A stretch of 64,000 nt of DNA from Antilocapra americana (taxonomy: Eukaryota; Chordata; Mammalia; Artiodactyla; Antilocapridae). The first letter of the stretch is position 1. The number at the start of each line of letters is the position of its first letter. The position numbers and the translations under genes were made by a program. The notes beneath the pieces are model-generated. The model was not told the origin of the DNA. It worked only from the letters and a program-made list of their open reading frames with translations, and made no database searches. The stretch spans positions 49,632,316 to 49,696,315 of the forward strand of contig ML660201.1 in NCBI GenBank assembly GCA_007570785.1, written 5' to 3'. Shown here piece after piece: positions 22,175-33,312 of this stretch.

Positions 22175-22850
22175 CTTAAGACTATTTTTTAGAGGAGTTT
22201 TAGGTTCACAGCAAAACCTAAGGGAGAAGGTACAGAGATTTCCCTCATGCCTTCTGCCCCCACTTACACACGGCCTCCCCCATTATCAACATCCGCACCT
22301 CCACCCCCGCCCCCGAGTGGTACCTTTGTTACAACTGATGAACCATCAAAGTCCATAGTTTACCTTGGGGCTTGCTCTTGATGTTGCACGTTCCTTGGGT
22401 TTGGACAAATGTATAATGACATGTATTACCATGACACATGCTTCTATAGAGTAGTTTCACTGTCCTAAGCTTTCTCTATGCTCCACCTAATTCATCCCAC
22501 CAGCCCCTGCTCCCCCTCCAATTCCTGGCAACCGCGGATCTTTTCATTGTCTCCAGAGTTTTGCCTTTTCCAAAATGTGATTCAGTTGGAACCCTACAGT
22601 GTGTATAGCCTTTTCAGGTTGGCTTCTCTCACTTAGTAATATGCACTTAAGTTTCCTTCATGTCTTTTCATAGCTTGATAGCTCATTTCTTTTCAGCACT
22701 GAATCATACATCGATTGTCTGGATGTACCAAAGTTTATTTATCCATTCACTAACTGAAGGACGTCTTGGTTGCTTCCAAGTTTTAGCAGTTACGATTACA
22801 GCTGCTATAAACATCCCTGTGCAGGTTTTAGTGTGCACCCAATATACTTG
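22175..22850 (-). mobile_element. L1 3' end (old, 3'UTR and ORF2 end)
   Basis: Complement of an old L1: 'ttttaggttcacagcaaaac', 'gacaaatgtataatgacatg', 'ttttcaggttggcttctctc', 'gtttatttatccattcacta' and 'gctgctataaacatccctgt'. Many substitutions. No coding capacity. Confidence 0.85.
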
Positions 22851-23299
22851 TTTTTCACTGGAGTAGGAAGAGAGAACCCCTGCAAAGTCCCCCTTCCCGG
22901 CCCTGCCCCAGGGCCCACCCGAGACAGTGGCAGAACTCCCAGATCCTGCAGCCCCTCCACAGATACCTCCTTGCTGATGAAAATACACGTGCCCTCATTC
23001 AGCCTGAGGCAGTCTAATCACCTCCTGGTTTAGAGAATTCTAAAGTCAGAAGCACGTAATAGTAGCTAAAATCACCGTGCCGTTTGTCTACCTCTGCTTG
23101 GAAGGCAGGCAGCACCCAGGGACCACCAACCTCCCTTGGTTTCCTGGGTCTACACTCAGGCCGCTGCTCCTCTGTAAAGCCTGCCCTGCTCGAGCCCTGC
23201 GCGCTCCTCAACAGCTCAGACGATACCTTGTCCCCAGAGCTTGTCCCCGAGTGCCCCATTGGGAAGCCATGCCTCCCCTCCTCACACTTTTTTTAATCA
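22851..23299. other. GC-richer DNA, nothing firm
   Basis: May contain a degraded L2 piece at 23080-23230 ('ctctgtaaagcctgccctgc'). No gene recognised. Confidence 0.35.
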
Positions 23300-23780
23300 T
23301 CTAATTTAAGAACCGTTTTAGAGCTTTGAAGAAGTTCAAAGATAGCAATAAGAGCTCCCATATACTCTTCACCCAATGCGCCCTGATGTTAATATCTTAG
23401 GTTACCATGGTACATTTGGCAAGATGAAGAAAGCGGCGTTGGTACACCCTGTGAATTAAACATCACAATTTGTTCGGATTTCATTTGGTTTTTCCCTAAA
23501 GTCCTTTTTCTGATTCAGGATCTCTCTAGGATACACACTACACCTAGCTATCATTTCTCTTTAGGCTCCCCTGATGGGTAACAGTTCCTCAATCTTTCCT
23601 CGTTTTCTTTATGATCTTGACCCTTTGGAGAAGAGCTGCTCGGGCATTTTGTAAAAAGTCCCTCAGTTTGGGTCTGTCTGATGTTTTTCCCCATGCTTTA
23701 GGTTTCTGGGATGAAGGCGCAGAGGTGCTGTGTTCCCACCGACTCATCGTCACACCGTGCTCTTTCTCAATTATGGCCAA
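23300..23780 (-). mobile_element. L1 3'UTR fragment (old)
   Basis: 'gttcaaagatagcaataaga', 'cttcacccaatgcgccctga', 'ctctctaggatacacactac' and 'gatgtttttccccatgcttt' are the complement of an old L1 3'UTR. Confidence 0.6.
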
Positions 23781-25554
23781 GTTCTCCTCTCTTCCTGCCT
23801 CTTTCAAACAATCCATTCTCCACAGAGTGGGTCACAAGAAGCACCCACCATCTTATGTAGATGCCTGTGTGGATGCCACGTACCAGACACTGTGCTGGCC
23901 TAGAGATTCCTAAGATAGCACCAGAGAAGAATAATTACAATACCAAATGCCCACGCCTGGGTCCTTGGGCCTTAGGGACCTAAGGGAACCAAGGAGCAGG
24001 GATGGTCTCCCATCACTGGGTGAGGTCTCGGGTCTCTCTCTGGCTCTCTTCGGTTCTGTTGGCTGCCGGTGGTACCTGCTGGTGGGATGCTTCCAGCATA
24101 GATAGTGGGTATGGTCCTCATAAGGTGTATCCTGCCTCAGTTTAGCCCTTTGTGCCACTGAGGATGCCCTCAGAGAGTGATAGTGTGGCTTCTTCTCTAA
24201 GGGGGGAAAAATAGCACCCTTTCCTTCTCCCATAACAAACACAGGACTCAATTAGGAACAGCTATGTTTGAGCAGAGTGAGGGGCTGCAGGAGGTAGATA
24301 TGGGTCAGGAGGCAGTGGGTGGGAATGGATAAATCCCTTTAGTTCTCTGGGCAAGAAATGACATCTGTCATGCCTCCTCTGTCTACCTAACTCCAAATAA
24401 AAATCATAAAGCACAGGATTTATATGTATGCTGAAATTATAATAACTTCTTAATTATCTGGTTGCCATGGTGGTTCTGCATAGGTTTGTCGAAAGTAAAT
24501 TTCCCTCCTTCCCACTGCTTTGTCTCGCCACCGTGAAGCCCAGCTCAGTTGACAGGTCCTCTTCGTTTCTCATGTCTTCCCAGCACCTCTCCTCCCAGTG
24601 ACCCAAAGGCCGGGGTGCCCTCATTCTCTGTGGCTCTTCCACATGCCCACAGAGCCCCTCTGACCATGTTGAGACCTCTTGTTTTTCAAAAGCTCATAGT
24701 GTAAAGATGTTGGGTGCATTTCCTCCTGAGAGAGGAAAGCAGCACTCAGCATCCCACCTCCCTCAAACCCAGGGTTCCTCAGCTGCAGACGCTTCAGCTG
24801 GCATGCCCAAGAAGCAACAAGAATGGCACGGCCCATCTAAGAGACTGAGGGGCATTCTGAACCAGCCCACAGATCAGCCCACAGCACCGCTTCATTCTTG
24901 ACGGGTGAGTCTTCCTCACATGTGTCCTTTACCCACACCCCAGACACAGGGTGCTGGAGAAGCTTCTACTGGCTCAAGAGCCCACTGGGCACATCTTTTC
25001 CCGACATTATTCAGTGGTGTCATGTCAGCAGCTTGAAATGGGCCATGGTGGGAGTGAGCACCACAGCAGTCAGCAAACACTAAAACCCAGGGCTCCTGTT
25101 CTGCTCAGAGCTGGTGACCAGTTAAATATACAACAGTCTACCCCTGCCTTGAGGCCAGAGTTCCCACAGAAACAAATCAGCACCACAACCTTTTTCTAAA
25201 AAACCAGTTGGTGGGGGGGAATCCCCTCTCCTCAAATGCTCCACAGGAACTCCCTTCTTCCCGAAGATTCTCTAACTCCACGGGTCCTTCTTCCTAGATG
25301 CACCTCCCTGGGTAGGTCCCAGATCTTCACTGGCCCTCTGGTCCCCCAACCCATGAAACTGGGACAGTACTACTTACCCCACAGTCAGGGGGCATCTAAT
25401 GGGGTTTCAGAATGGGCCTTTGCCACTGTAGTAAGTGACCTCTGGGCAGTGTTGAGTCTATGCCTTCTAGAGGGAGAAGCTTTTCTTCTTCCCCACCAGC
25501 AGCACCCCAGATGGGGCCCCTTGTCTGCAGGATGAAATTCCCCATCTCCCTCAA
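23781..25554. other. Single-copy-like DNA, no gene recognised
   Basis: Short unsupported frames only. No obvious SINE or LINE for about 1.8 kb, unusual in this repeat-dense window. Confidence 0.45.
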
Positions 25555-25754
25555 GGCCTAGACTGGAAGTCACTCCCTTCATGCAGCCTTCTCTGATTCC
25601 CCAGCTGAAATTCATTCCTTCCCCTACAGCTCTTGGTTCCTCCATTTCTGGGTTTACTGCAAGGTGCTTTGCCTTGGATGTTTCTGTACACAAGCTCTTA
25701 GTCAGGAGAGGCATCAGGTCTTGATCATCCTCGGAACCTTGAAAGCATCTAAGA
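25555..25754 (+). repeat. L2 LINE 3' fragment
   Basis: 'catgcagccttctctgattc' and 'gaggcatcaggtcttgatca' fit a diverged L2 3' region. Confidence 0.45.
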
Positions 25755-25925
25755 TGCACTAACCCTGAAGTTCCTACACTTTAATGAGCAGAACAATCAC
25801 TCAGAGAACCAGCTAGTCTGGTAGACACCTAGACCACTGCCAGAGACTCTGATTCATTAGGTCTGGGGTGGGGCCCAGAAACCTGTATTCTCCATAAATA
25901 CTCCAGATTCAGACACAAGTGGTGT
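25755..25925 (+). mobile_element. MER5-like hAT nonautonomous DNA transposon
   Basis: 'gactctgattcattaggtct' and 'ggggtggggcccagaaacct' are the diagnostic centre of MER5-type elements. Ends degraded. Confidence 0.75.
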
Positions 25926-25974
25926 GCAGACTTACACCCCTCAAAATGCTCATGAAATAAACAGTCCTCTCAGA

Positions 25975-26085
25975 GAGGACTCTGAGACCCCGGAGGGGGG
26001 CAGGTAACTTATCCAAAAGCACACAGCCAGAGAGTGATAAAGGCAGGATTTCAGACCCAGTTCCAGGCAGAGGCGCACATACTTC
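25975..26085 (-). repeat. MIR fragment
   Basis: 'ggtaacttatccaaaagcac', 'acagccagagagtgataaag' is the complement of the MIR core. Confidence 0.65.
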
Positions 26086-27944
26086 GAACAAATTCTTCGG
26101 GAAGGAGCACACACCATGTGGGCCACGTGTACAGCTCCAGACTCTAAGGTGGTGTCTGTGGCCATTACGGGCCCTCCTCCTGTAAAGGAGCTAAAGGATG
26201 TCAGGAAAACATGCGCACATGGGCACACACACCCCTTCAAACAGCTGTTCCTCAGAGGGTCTGTCCCAGCAGACAGCCCTCTTCCTACTCAGTCTTACCC
26301 CTCAGCTGCATCAGGAGGTGTCAGATTAATTGCCAGATGTGGCCAGCACCACCTCTGATGAAGAATCAGCCGTCTGCCCCAACACTGAGAAAAGCAGAGA
26401 CCTCAAGGTCCAGCTCTGCCTTCCCCTTCCTCAAGTCCCCAGTGAGTTAGCTTCCATGAGGGACCAGGTGTGGAAATAAGTGAAAACCACCCTGATGAGA
26501 ACAAACCAAGGCTATTTGTTCAGAGCTTGCTGTATAGCAAGGGAGTCAGCACCATCACTTGACTTTGGCAGAGACTCAAAGGCAAACGGAGTGGGCAAGC
26601 TTTGTAGCGGATAAAAGAAAGGGTCCATCAAGGCATGCCCTGAATGGAGACCATGGAGCTGGAGGCGGGCAAACCAGAGTGCTTTACCTTCTGTGACTGG
26701 TCCTAAGCTGGAAGGGGGACACGCAATAGGGAAGCTGGCTGTTACTGACTGTAATGTCCCAGTCATCTTGGGTAGAATGTTACAAGCCTTGTGGGCTGGC
26801 TTCCTGAGCTGGTGGTAGCAGACTGTGGGTCAGGGTTCTCTTTTTATATGTGTTCTGGCCCTCTGCATTTGTATGTTTAGTTTCTCACAGCAATTCAGTT
26901 CCCAGCCTATTTCCTCAGCCATTCAGCCCTGTCCTTACCTCCAGTAAAATAATCCAGGGGCAGAGTTTTCAGAACAGTGAGATGTCTCCCCCCGCCCCGA
27001 CTCCTGAAGTCCCCAGCACCCATAGGACAGAGCTGAGTGGACGTCAAGCAGAAATGCCACCTCTTTGGGGGCTCAGTGGGAAGCGCACATCCCAGTACAT
27101 CATCAGAGATGTCTACGGAGGAGTATCCCCCTTCTGATTCACCAAGAGCCCCTGTGACCCACCCCACCCCATTTCCTCTAATCCTGTTCGGACACAGTCA
27201 ATGACCTTTAAGCTTTCACTCTGGGGTCTCTGAAGAAGGAAATTTTGCACAAAGGGCCTCTTGACATCACTAATTGTGGAGTAAACAGATTTCTGAGGGA
27301 CATTCCACCCTCCCATTTCTTTACACAGACAGTTCTCCATGTGGTTCATGCAAGGAACCTGGGAGTCATCTGTCAAAGTCCCTCCCACACTCAGTTCAGT
27401 CTTTTCCCAAATCCTATCAATTTTACCTCTGGAATCTTTCTCGATTCTGTCCAGTTCCCAGCTCTCTCATCCCTACCACCCCTGTCCTAATCCAAACCTG
27501 CAACGTCTGTCACCTGACTTTGCAAAAAGCTCCCTAGGGTCTTCTGAGTTAATCTAAATGAGCCAAAGCTAGCAAGCTCTTGTTTTAAAAAGAGATACAG
27601 AAAGGTATTTTTTTTACTAAGAAAGAAGTTAGGGTTAATGTTCTCCTACAGACTTAAGAAGGAAACCTCACGAGTACTTATCAGTTTTAGAAAATAAAGA
27701 TGCCATTTTAAATCTTACTACCGGAGCATTCAATTCCAACAAAAGACATTTTAGAGGTTAAAAGGTAAGGCAGGGCAGCCATCTCCAAAATCCAGGCGTC
27801 TTACAGAAGACCTTGTCAGAAACAGCATTTGCAAAAACAGGTTTAAGATATAAGACAGTATCTGCTTTTCTACAGCTGTGGGGAAGAAGGTAACATCTAT
27901 CTCTCTTTCTCTCTTTCTGTCTCTTTTAGGGATTATCTCCTTTC
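26086..27944. other. Single-copy-like DNA, no gene recognised
   Basis: Open frames are short and mutually overlapping. A TC-rich run lies at 27899-27925. No confident repeat. Confidence 0.45.
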
Positions 27945-28125
27945 CACATTAAAAAAATATTTTTATAATAGAGTACAGTTGATTGACAATGTTGGGTCAG
28001 TTTCAGGTGTCCAACAAAATGATTCAGTTATAAGTATCCATACATACATGCATCTATTCTTTTTCAAATTCGTTTCTCAATTAGGTTGTTACAGAATATT
28101 GAGCAGAGTTCCCTGTGCTGAAAAC
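27945..28125 (-). mobile_element. Artiodactyl-type L1 3'UTR fragment
   Basis: 'agagtacagttgattgacaa', 'tcagtttcaggtgtccaaca' and 'gagcagagttccctgtgctg' are the complement of the L1 3'UTR also present in the forward direction at 30752-31185. Confidence 0.82.
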
Positions 28126-28324
28126 ATTTTTCTTTTGGTAGCACGATGAAAGTTCTTTCCCCAGCAGTTAGAAGGACCAGCAGTTTCAAGACTGAGCCCT
28201 AGAACTTGATTAGTAAGTAGTAAGAAAGCGTTTGCCTAAGTAATGCAAGACTTGTGAAGGAACAAATGGCAGCAGAACGCTGACCAGTGGAACGTGGTGC
28301 GGACATGAAGTGTTGCCTCTGTGT

Positions 28325-29160
28325 TTGGCTTCCCTTCTGCCCCTGCAGCTCGCTCCCTGCGCAGCAACCAGAGGGAGCTTGTGAACACGACCATGTTCTT
28401 CTTCTGCTTAAACACATCCCTTGCCTGGGGGACCCACTGCTTGGTAAGCAACGACTTTGCCCCGCTGGGGATGACGAGGCTCTGTACCTCTTGCCCCCTC
28501 CAGTCCCTGCCTCCCCAGCAGACTTTCCTATCATGTCCCCATCACTAACCAGGCCACCAGCCCCACTGGTCTTCCTTCCGATCCCAGAAACTCCAAGTTC
28601 CATCCTGCCTTGAGGCCCTATGTACACTGTCCTTGTGCCTGGCCTACTCCTGTTCACCTGTCAGGTCTCAGCTTAAATGATTTATCTCAAAGAAGCCAGC
28701 TCAGACTCGTCACCACCCTACAAGAAAACAAAAGCAAATGATATCTTTCCATTACATTCCTTCATGGCTCCCTAAACATTCATAACATGTGTTCCAATTT
28801 AAACATGTGTAACATATAATAGGGGGCTTCCCTAGTGGCTCAGATGGTGAATAATGCACCTGCAATACAGAAGAAAAGGGTTCGATCCTTGGGTTGGGAA
28901 GATACCCTGGAGAAGAGAATAGCAACCCACTCTAATATTCTTGCCTGGAGAATCCCTGCTGGGCTACAGTCCATGGGGTCACAAAGAGTCAGACATGACT
29001 GAGCAACTAACAGTAACATATAATAGATATTTAATTTACTTCTTTATTTCATATGACTCCTCTCTGAACTGTAAAGTCCATGAAGGCTAGAACGATATCT
29101 GAGTCTTTGCAACGCTGTCTCCTCATCAATAGGACCCAATAAAAATACTAACAGCTAACT
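28325..29160 (+). mobile_element. L2 LINE 3' region, split by a Bov-tA
   Basis: L2-like sequence at 28325-28808 ('ctcagcttaaatgatttatc', 'ctcaaagaagcc') resumes at 29027-29160 ('gtaaagtccatgaaggctag', 'acgatatctgagtctttgca'). The SINE at 28823-29012 divides it. Confidence 0.65.
28809..29026 (+). mobile_element. Bov-tA SINE with perfect 14-bp TSD
   Basis: Insert at 28823-29012 with head, linker, slightly shortened body and tail. GTAACATATAATAG occurs at 28809-28822 and 29013-29026 without mismatch. Clean evidence of target-primed insertion into the older L2. Confidence 0.95.
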
Positions 29161-29204
29161 AAATGCTTATAATGTACCTGGCCCCATTCTGAGGGCTTTA
29201 AGGA

Positions 29205-29440
29205 AATCAACATTCAACAATATTTATTGAACAATGATTACTGAGCTAGGCTTGCACATAGGTGCTGGTGATACACCAGAGAACAAAACAGACAAAAGTT
29301 ACCACTTCAAGGAGCTGATATATTAGTGGAGGAGACAGACAAGAAACAAGATAAATAAGTAAATCGCACGACACAGTACAAGGTGATAAATCCTAAGGAA
29401 GATGATACAAGGAAGAGGGCTGAGTAAACACATGAGATGC
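29205..29440 (+). repeat. Ancient mammalian repeat (class unassigned)
   Basis: 'caatatttattgaacaatga', 'aggtgctggtgatacaccag', 'agaacaaaacagacaaaagt' and 'ggaggagacagacaagaaac'. A widespread old mammalian repeat that I cannot name securely. Confidence 0.55.
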
Positions 29441-29454
29441 ATATTTTCCGTGTC

Positions 29455-29590
29455 TCGTAGATGAGGAAACTGAGTTAGAAAGAAATTAAGGAACTTGTTC
29501 AAAACGCAACCCTTTGGCTATGAAGTGGCAGATTCAAAATTTACACCCAAGTCCTGACATCACATGACTAACTACTGTACCCTCCTGCCT
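29455..29590 (-). repeat. MIR fragment
   Basis: 'gatgaggaaactgagttaga', 'gaagtggcagattcaaaatt' is the complement of the MIR core. Confidence 0.65.
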
Positions 29591-29969
29591 CTCAAAATAG
29601 GAACTCAGTAAGATTAGATGGAAGAATGCACAAATGAATCTAGGGGTCACCTGTGCTATTCAGAGACCGAGCATGCACACCTGGGGGGACCATTGTGGTT
29701 TAGACAACTGGATTTCAGACTATGCTTCTTAGGGACTTGAGGTCCACAGAGACCCTCCAGGGGCCACTGCAGGAAAGAGGGAGCTGGCAGCCCAGGACAC
29801 AAGGCTCCCAGCTCCTCTCCTGCCTCTAACTGGGCCTCCAGGTGACTTGCCTTTTAAAGAAAGAATAAAAAGATATTTTGAAAACATCTCTTCCAGACAA
29901 ACCATAACGAAGGCAACTAGCATAGTCAACGTTAATGTTAGAGCTGGCTAGGGCTTTTAGACCCAGCTA

Positions 29970-30095
29970 GCCCAATCCCTTCATTTTACTGACGTGAAGA
30001 ATGAGGTCAAGAACAGTGGCATGACTTCCCCAGAGTCGTGCAGCCAGTGACAGAGTAAGCACCAGGGCTCCAAGCCCCTTCCCTCTGCACCATCA
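29970..30095 (-). repeat. MIR fragment
   Basis: 'cccttcattttactgacgtg', 'gtcgtgcagccagtgacaga' is the MIR complement. Confidence 0.6.
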
Positions 30096-30174
30096 CTGTC
30101 AACAGAGGGGACTGGGCAGCAGAGAGGAGAACAGGGCTGGCACGGCCTCACCGAGACTGCCCTGCAGTGCTGGT

Positions 30175-30612
30175 TGACAGTTACCAGGTCCATTCTGTCT
30201 TCTCCCTGGGATGCGGCTAGACTACATTTCCCACTATTCCTTACACATACATTTTCCACCCTCCCTTGAGATTAAGTCTGGCCTTGTGGCTGAGTTTCTG
30301 TTGATAGACAGTGAGCAGACGTTACAAGCATCACTTTCAGGCCTGGTCCATAAAACAAACCCACATGGGGTCATCCATGTCCTTTCTCCATTCACCGCCT
30401 TGACTTAGAGGAAGCCACCTGTTGAAAGTGACGCAACCATAGGACGGAGACAGCCTGGGTCCCTAAATCACCACTCGCAGGGGAGCTGCTGCCAATCAGG
30501 AGCATTTGTTTAGGTTTGTGTGGATGAAACAGAAACTTCTATCATGTTTGAGCCACTGTATATTGTTAGGATTGCTTGTTCCAACAGCTAGCATGACCTT
30601 AACTAACCAGCT
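30175..30612 (+). repeat. Ancient interspersed repeat (class unassigned)
   Basis: 'tttcaggcctggtccataaa', 'cccacatggggtcatccatg', 'cagcctgggtccctaaatca' and 'gaaacttctatcatgtttga' occur in the fixed order of a common old mammalian repeat. Possibly LTR-derived; not named. Confidence 0.5.
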
Positions 30613-30751
30613 AGGATCTTCAATCAACAGCCCTGAGGATCTCTTTTCTGCTTTTTAAGATGAGGATTACGTTACCCATCTGTGGGATTATTGGAGGATG
30701 ATGTGAAACTCCCAGCATGAGGTCCAGCTTAACACAGGACAATGGAGATAC

Positions 30752-31185
30752 GTCATTAAGAGGTACACTCTGCTATATTTAAAACAGATAACCCACAAGG
30801 TCCTGCTGTAGAGCACAGGGAACTCGGCTCAATGTTATGCGGCAGCCTGGATGGGTGGGGTAGAATTGGATACAGGTAAGTATGACTGAGTCACTTTGCT
30901 GTCCACCCGAAACTGTGACAACATTGTTAATTGGCTCTGTGTGCCTGCATGCTCAGTCATGTCCAACTCCTCACAACCCAGTGGACTGTAGCCCACAGAC
31001 TCCTCTGTCCAAGAACACTGGAGTGGGTTGCCATTTCCCACCCCAAGGGATCTTCCCAACCCAGGGATCGAACCTGTGTCCCCTGCATTCCCTACATTGG
31101 CAGGTGGATTCCTTACCACTGCACCACCTGGGAAGTCCCATTAATTGGATACACTTCAATATAAAATAAAAAGTTCTAAAAAATA
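30752..31185 (+). mobile_element. L1 3' end, split by a Bov-tA
   Basis: 'caaggtcctgctgtagagca', 'cagggaactcggctcaatgt', 'tgtccacccgaaactgtgac', then after the SINE 'ggatacacttcaatataaaa' and an A-rich tail. The 3'UTR continues exactly across the insertion. Confidence 0.85.
30927..31148 (-). mobile_element. Bov-tA SINE nested in L1, with TSD
   Basis: Reverse copy at 30935-31140 with head, linker, body and tail. TTAATTGG at 30927-30934 and 31141-31148 is the target duplication. Confidence 0.94.
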
Positions 31186-31384
31186 AAAATAAAACCCTTT
31201 GTGATAGGGAAAAAAAGATAATTGCAGCTGGAGCTGCCAGATATTCAGAACACATTACAGAAAGACTGAGAAAGGAGGGGAGGAACAGAGCTGGCTCTGA
31301 TAATAAGGATATCTCAAAAATGATGGGTTGTGACTGCATTCGAGCCTAGCAGAAAAATTGAAACAAAAACCCAAACAGTGAAAT

Positions 31385-31510
31385 ACAGTAGTTGAATCCC
31401 AGGCTTCGGAGTTGGACAGAACTAAATTGAAGTTCCTGCTTTTCCACTTAGAGTGGTATGACTCTGACAAATCTTCTAACTTTTTGGAGTTTCGATTTCC
31501 TCCGGAAGAC
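31385..31510 (+). repeat. MIR fragment
   Basis: 'gttggacagaactaaattga' through 'gagtttcgatttcctcc' follows the MIR core order. Confidence 0.55.
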
Positions 31511-32044
31511 ATCAGCTAACCCCGGGGGAGGGAATCCAGTGGTGTTAATGAGGACCCTTGGTTGCAGACAACAGAATCTGCTAGAGCTAAGAAAGTTATT
31601 AAGGAGAATAGAAAACTTAGAGAATCATTACAGGGCCTGAGGAGATTGGCTCTAGGCTGAGCTGTCAGGGACAACTGCCAACACCGCAGTGCCAAACAGG
31701 GCCACTGATGGAAACGCTCCTCTACGTAATCAGGAAACTGCAGGGTCAGGAAGTGGCCACTACTAACTTGAGAACTATGCCACCTCTAGCCCAACCTCTG
31801 CCGGGAAAATGGAGCCTTGGAGGCTGCTTCTCTGCTCAAGTAACTCAGTTGTACACCAAAGTCTCACAGGCGAACACCTGAAAACAAGCTTTTAGAGGGT
31901 CTGGAAAATGCCAAGCTTTCTAGTCTTTGCAGTGGAGGAAGGTATTTTGGAAAGAGGTTGGAAAGGGTATTGAGTGAGCCAATACTTCTATGGAGAAGAA
32001 AGCAGTGTCTGGCACGTAGAAGGTGGTCGGTGTGTTGTAACTAG
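31511..32044. other. Single-copy-like DNA, nothing recognised
   Basis: No coding or repeat signature. Confidence 0.4.
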
Positions 32045-32175
32045 TTGTTAAGGGCCTAAACTCTGCCTGGCTTCAAATCCTGGCACTATTAGTGTGTCGT
32101 GTTAGCAACCTCCTTTCCATGACTCTATTTCAGCTTACGCATCACGCAGTTAGGCTTGGTTCAGTTTACTCATCA
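32045..32175 (+). repeat. MIR fragment
   Basis: 'taaactctgcctggcttcaa', 'atcctggcactattagtgtg', 'tccatgactctatttcagct' follow MIR order. Confidence 0.55.
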
Positions 32176-32215
32176 CAAAATAAGCATATTATCGTAGGTC
32201 ACATATCTTGTGTTT

Positions 32216-32451
32216 TATAATTTTATTTATTTATTTATGGCTCTGCTGGGTCTTCACTGCTGGGCAGGCTTTTCTCTGGTTTTGGCAAACAAGGGCTACT
32301 CTCTTGTTGTGGTGGTGGAATTCCCCAGGTAAGAATACCAGAGTGGGTAGCCGTTCTCTTCTCCAAGGAATTTTCCTGACCCAGGATCAAACACAGGTCT
32401 CCAGCAGTGCAGGCGGATTCTTTACCATCTAAGCCACCATGGACTATAATT
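32216..32451 (-). mobile_element. CHR-2 / Bov-tA mosaic SINE
   Basis: 32223-32315 is a reverse CHR-2 tail and body ('tttatttatttatggctctg', 'gggtcttcactgctgggcag'). From about 32316 it switches to reverse Bov-tA body, linker and head ('gtaagaataccagagtgggt', 'ttcctgacccaggatcaaac', 'ggcggattctttaccatcta'). TATAATT at 32216-32222 and 32445-32451 could be a duplication around the whole mosaic. Confidence 0.72.
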
Positions 32452-32507
32452 GTTATAGCTTTCTGGTGGAATGGCCCTTTTATCATTATAAAACATCCAC
32501 ATTTAAC

Positions 32508-32745
32508 TTTTGTTGTTCAGTTGCTAAGTTGTGTCTGCTCTTTGTGACCCCATGGACTATAGCACACCAGGCTTCTCTTCCTTCACTATCTCCCAGATTC
32601 TGCTCAAACTCATGTCCATTGGGTTGCTGATGCCATTCAACCATCTCGTCCTCTGTTGCTCCCTCCTTCTCCTGCCCTCAATCTTTCCCATCATCAGAGT
32701 CTTTCCAATCAGTTGGCTCTTCACATCAGGTGGCCAAAGTATTTG
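32508..32745 (-). mobile_element. BovB 3'-end fragment
   Basis: 'ttgttcagttgctaagttgt', 'ctcatgtccattgggttgct', 'ccttctcctgccctcaatct' and 'tcacatcaggtggccaaagt': reverse BovB/ART2A end. Confidence 0.9.
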
Positions 32746-33016
32746 CCTCTAGTCACACTTCTGTTTTAAACTCTATATTTTGCCTGATATTTACATAGCC
32801 ATTCCAGCTCCCTGCATGGTATATCTCTTGCCATTCTTGTACTTTCAACCAACCTACATCTTCAAATCCGAAGTGCCTTCTCAGGAAGTAGATAACAAGT
32901 GGTAGGGTGGGAATGAAATGGGCTTTGGAGTTAGGACTCAGTCCTAAGATTTTAACCCTCCCCCTGGAAACTCTGTACCTTTTGCTCTGCTTCTTAACTT
33001 GTGTGAGACCAAGTCC

Positions 33017-33312
33017 TATCTTTCTGGCCTGGAGAATTCCATGGACTATATAATCCATGGGGTCGCAAAGAGTCAGACATGACTGAGCGACTTTCACTTC
33101 ACTTTCACTTCTTGGGCTTCCCTTGTGGCTCAGCTGGTAAAGAATCCGCCTGCAATGCAGGAGACCTGGGTTGGATCCGTGGGTTGCGAAGATCCCCTGG
33201 AGAAGGGAAAGCTACCCACTCCAGTATTCTGGCCTGGAGAATTCCATGGACTGTATAATCCATGGGGTCGCAAAGAGTCAGACACGACTGAGCGACTTTC
33301 ACTTCACTTCAC
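33017..33312 (+). mobile_element. Tandem Bov-tA: body-tail followed by full SINE
   Basis: 33022-33112 is a Bov-tA body and tail without a head. 33114-33312 is a complete head-body-tail copy starting GGGCTTCCCTTGTGGCTCAG. The two bodies differ at only two positions before the tail and share the unusual 'tataatccatgg'. Tails are CACTT-type repeats. Confidence 0.9.

Noticed and set aside
21786..22358. 190-codon open frame
   Set aside because: It reads through the TG/CG microsatellite, a reverse Bov-tA and L1 sequence. The Cys/Val/Arg run is repeat translation.
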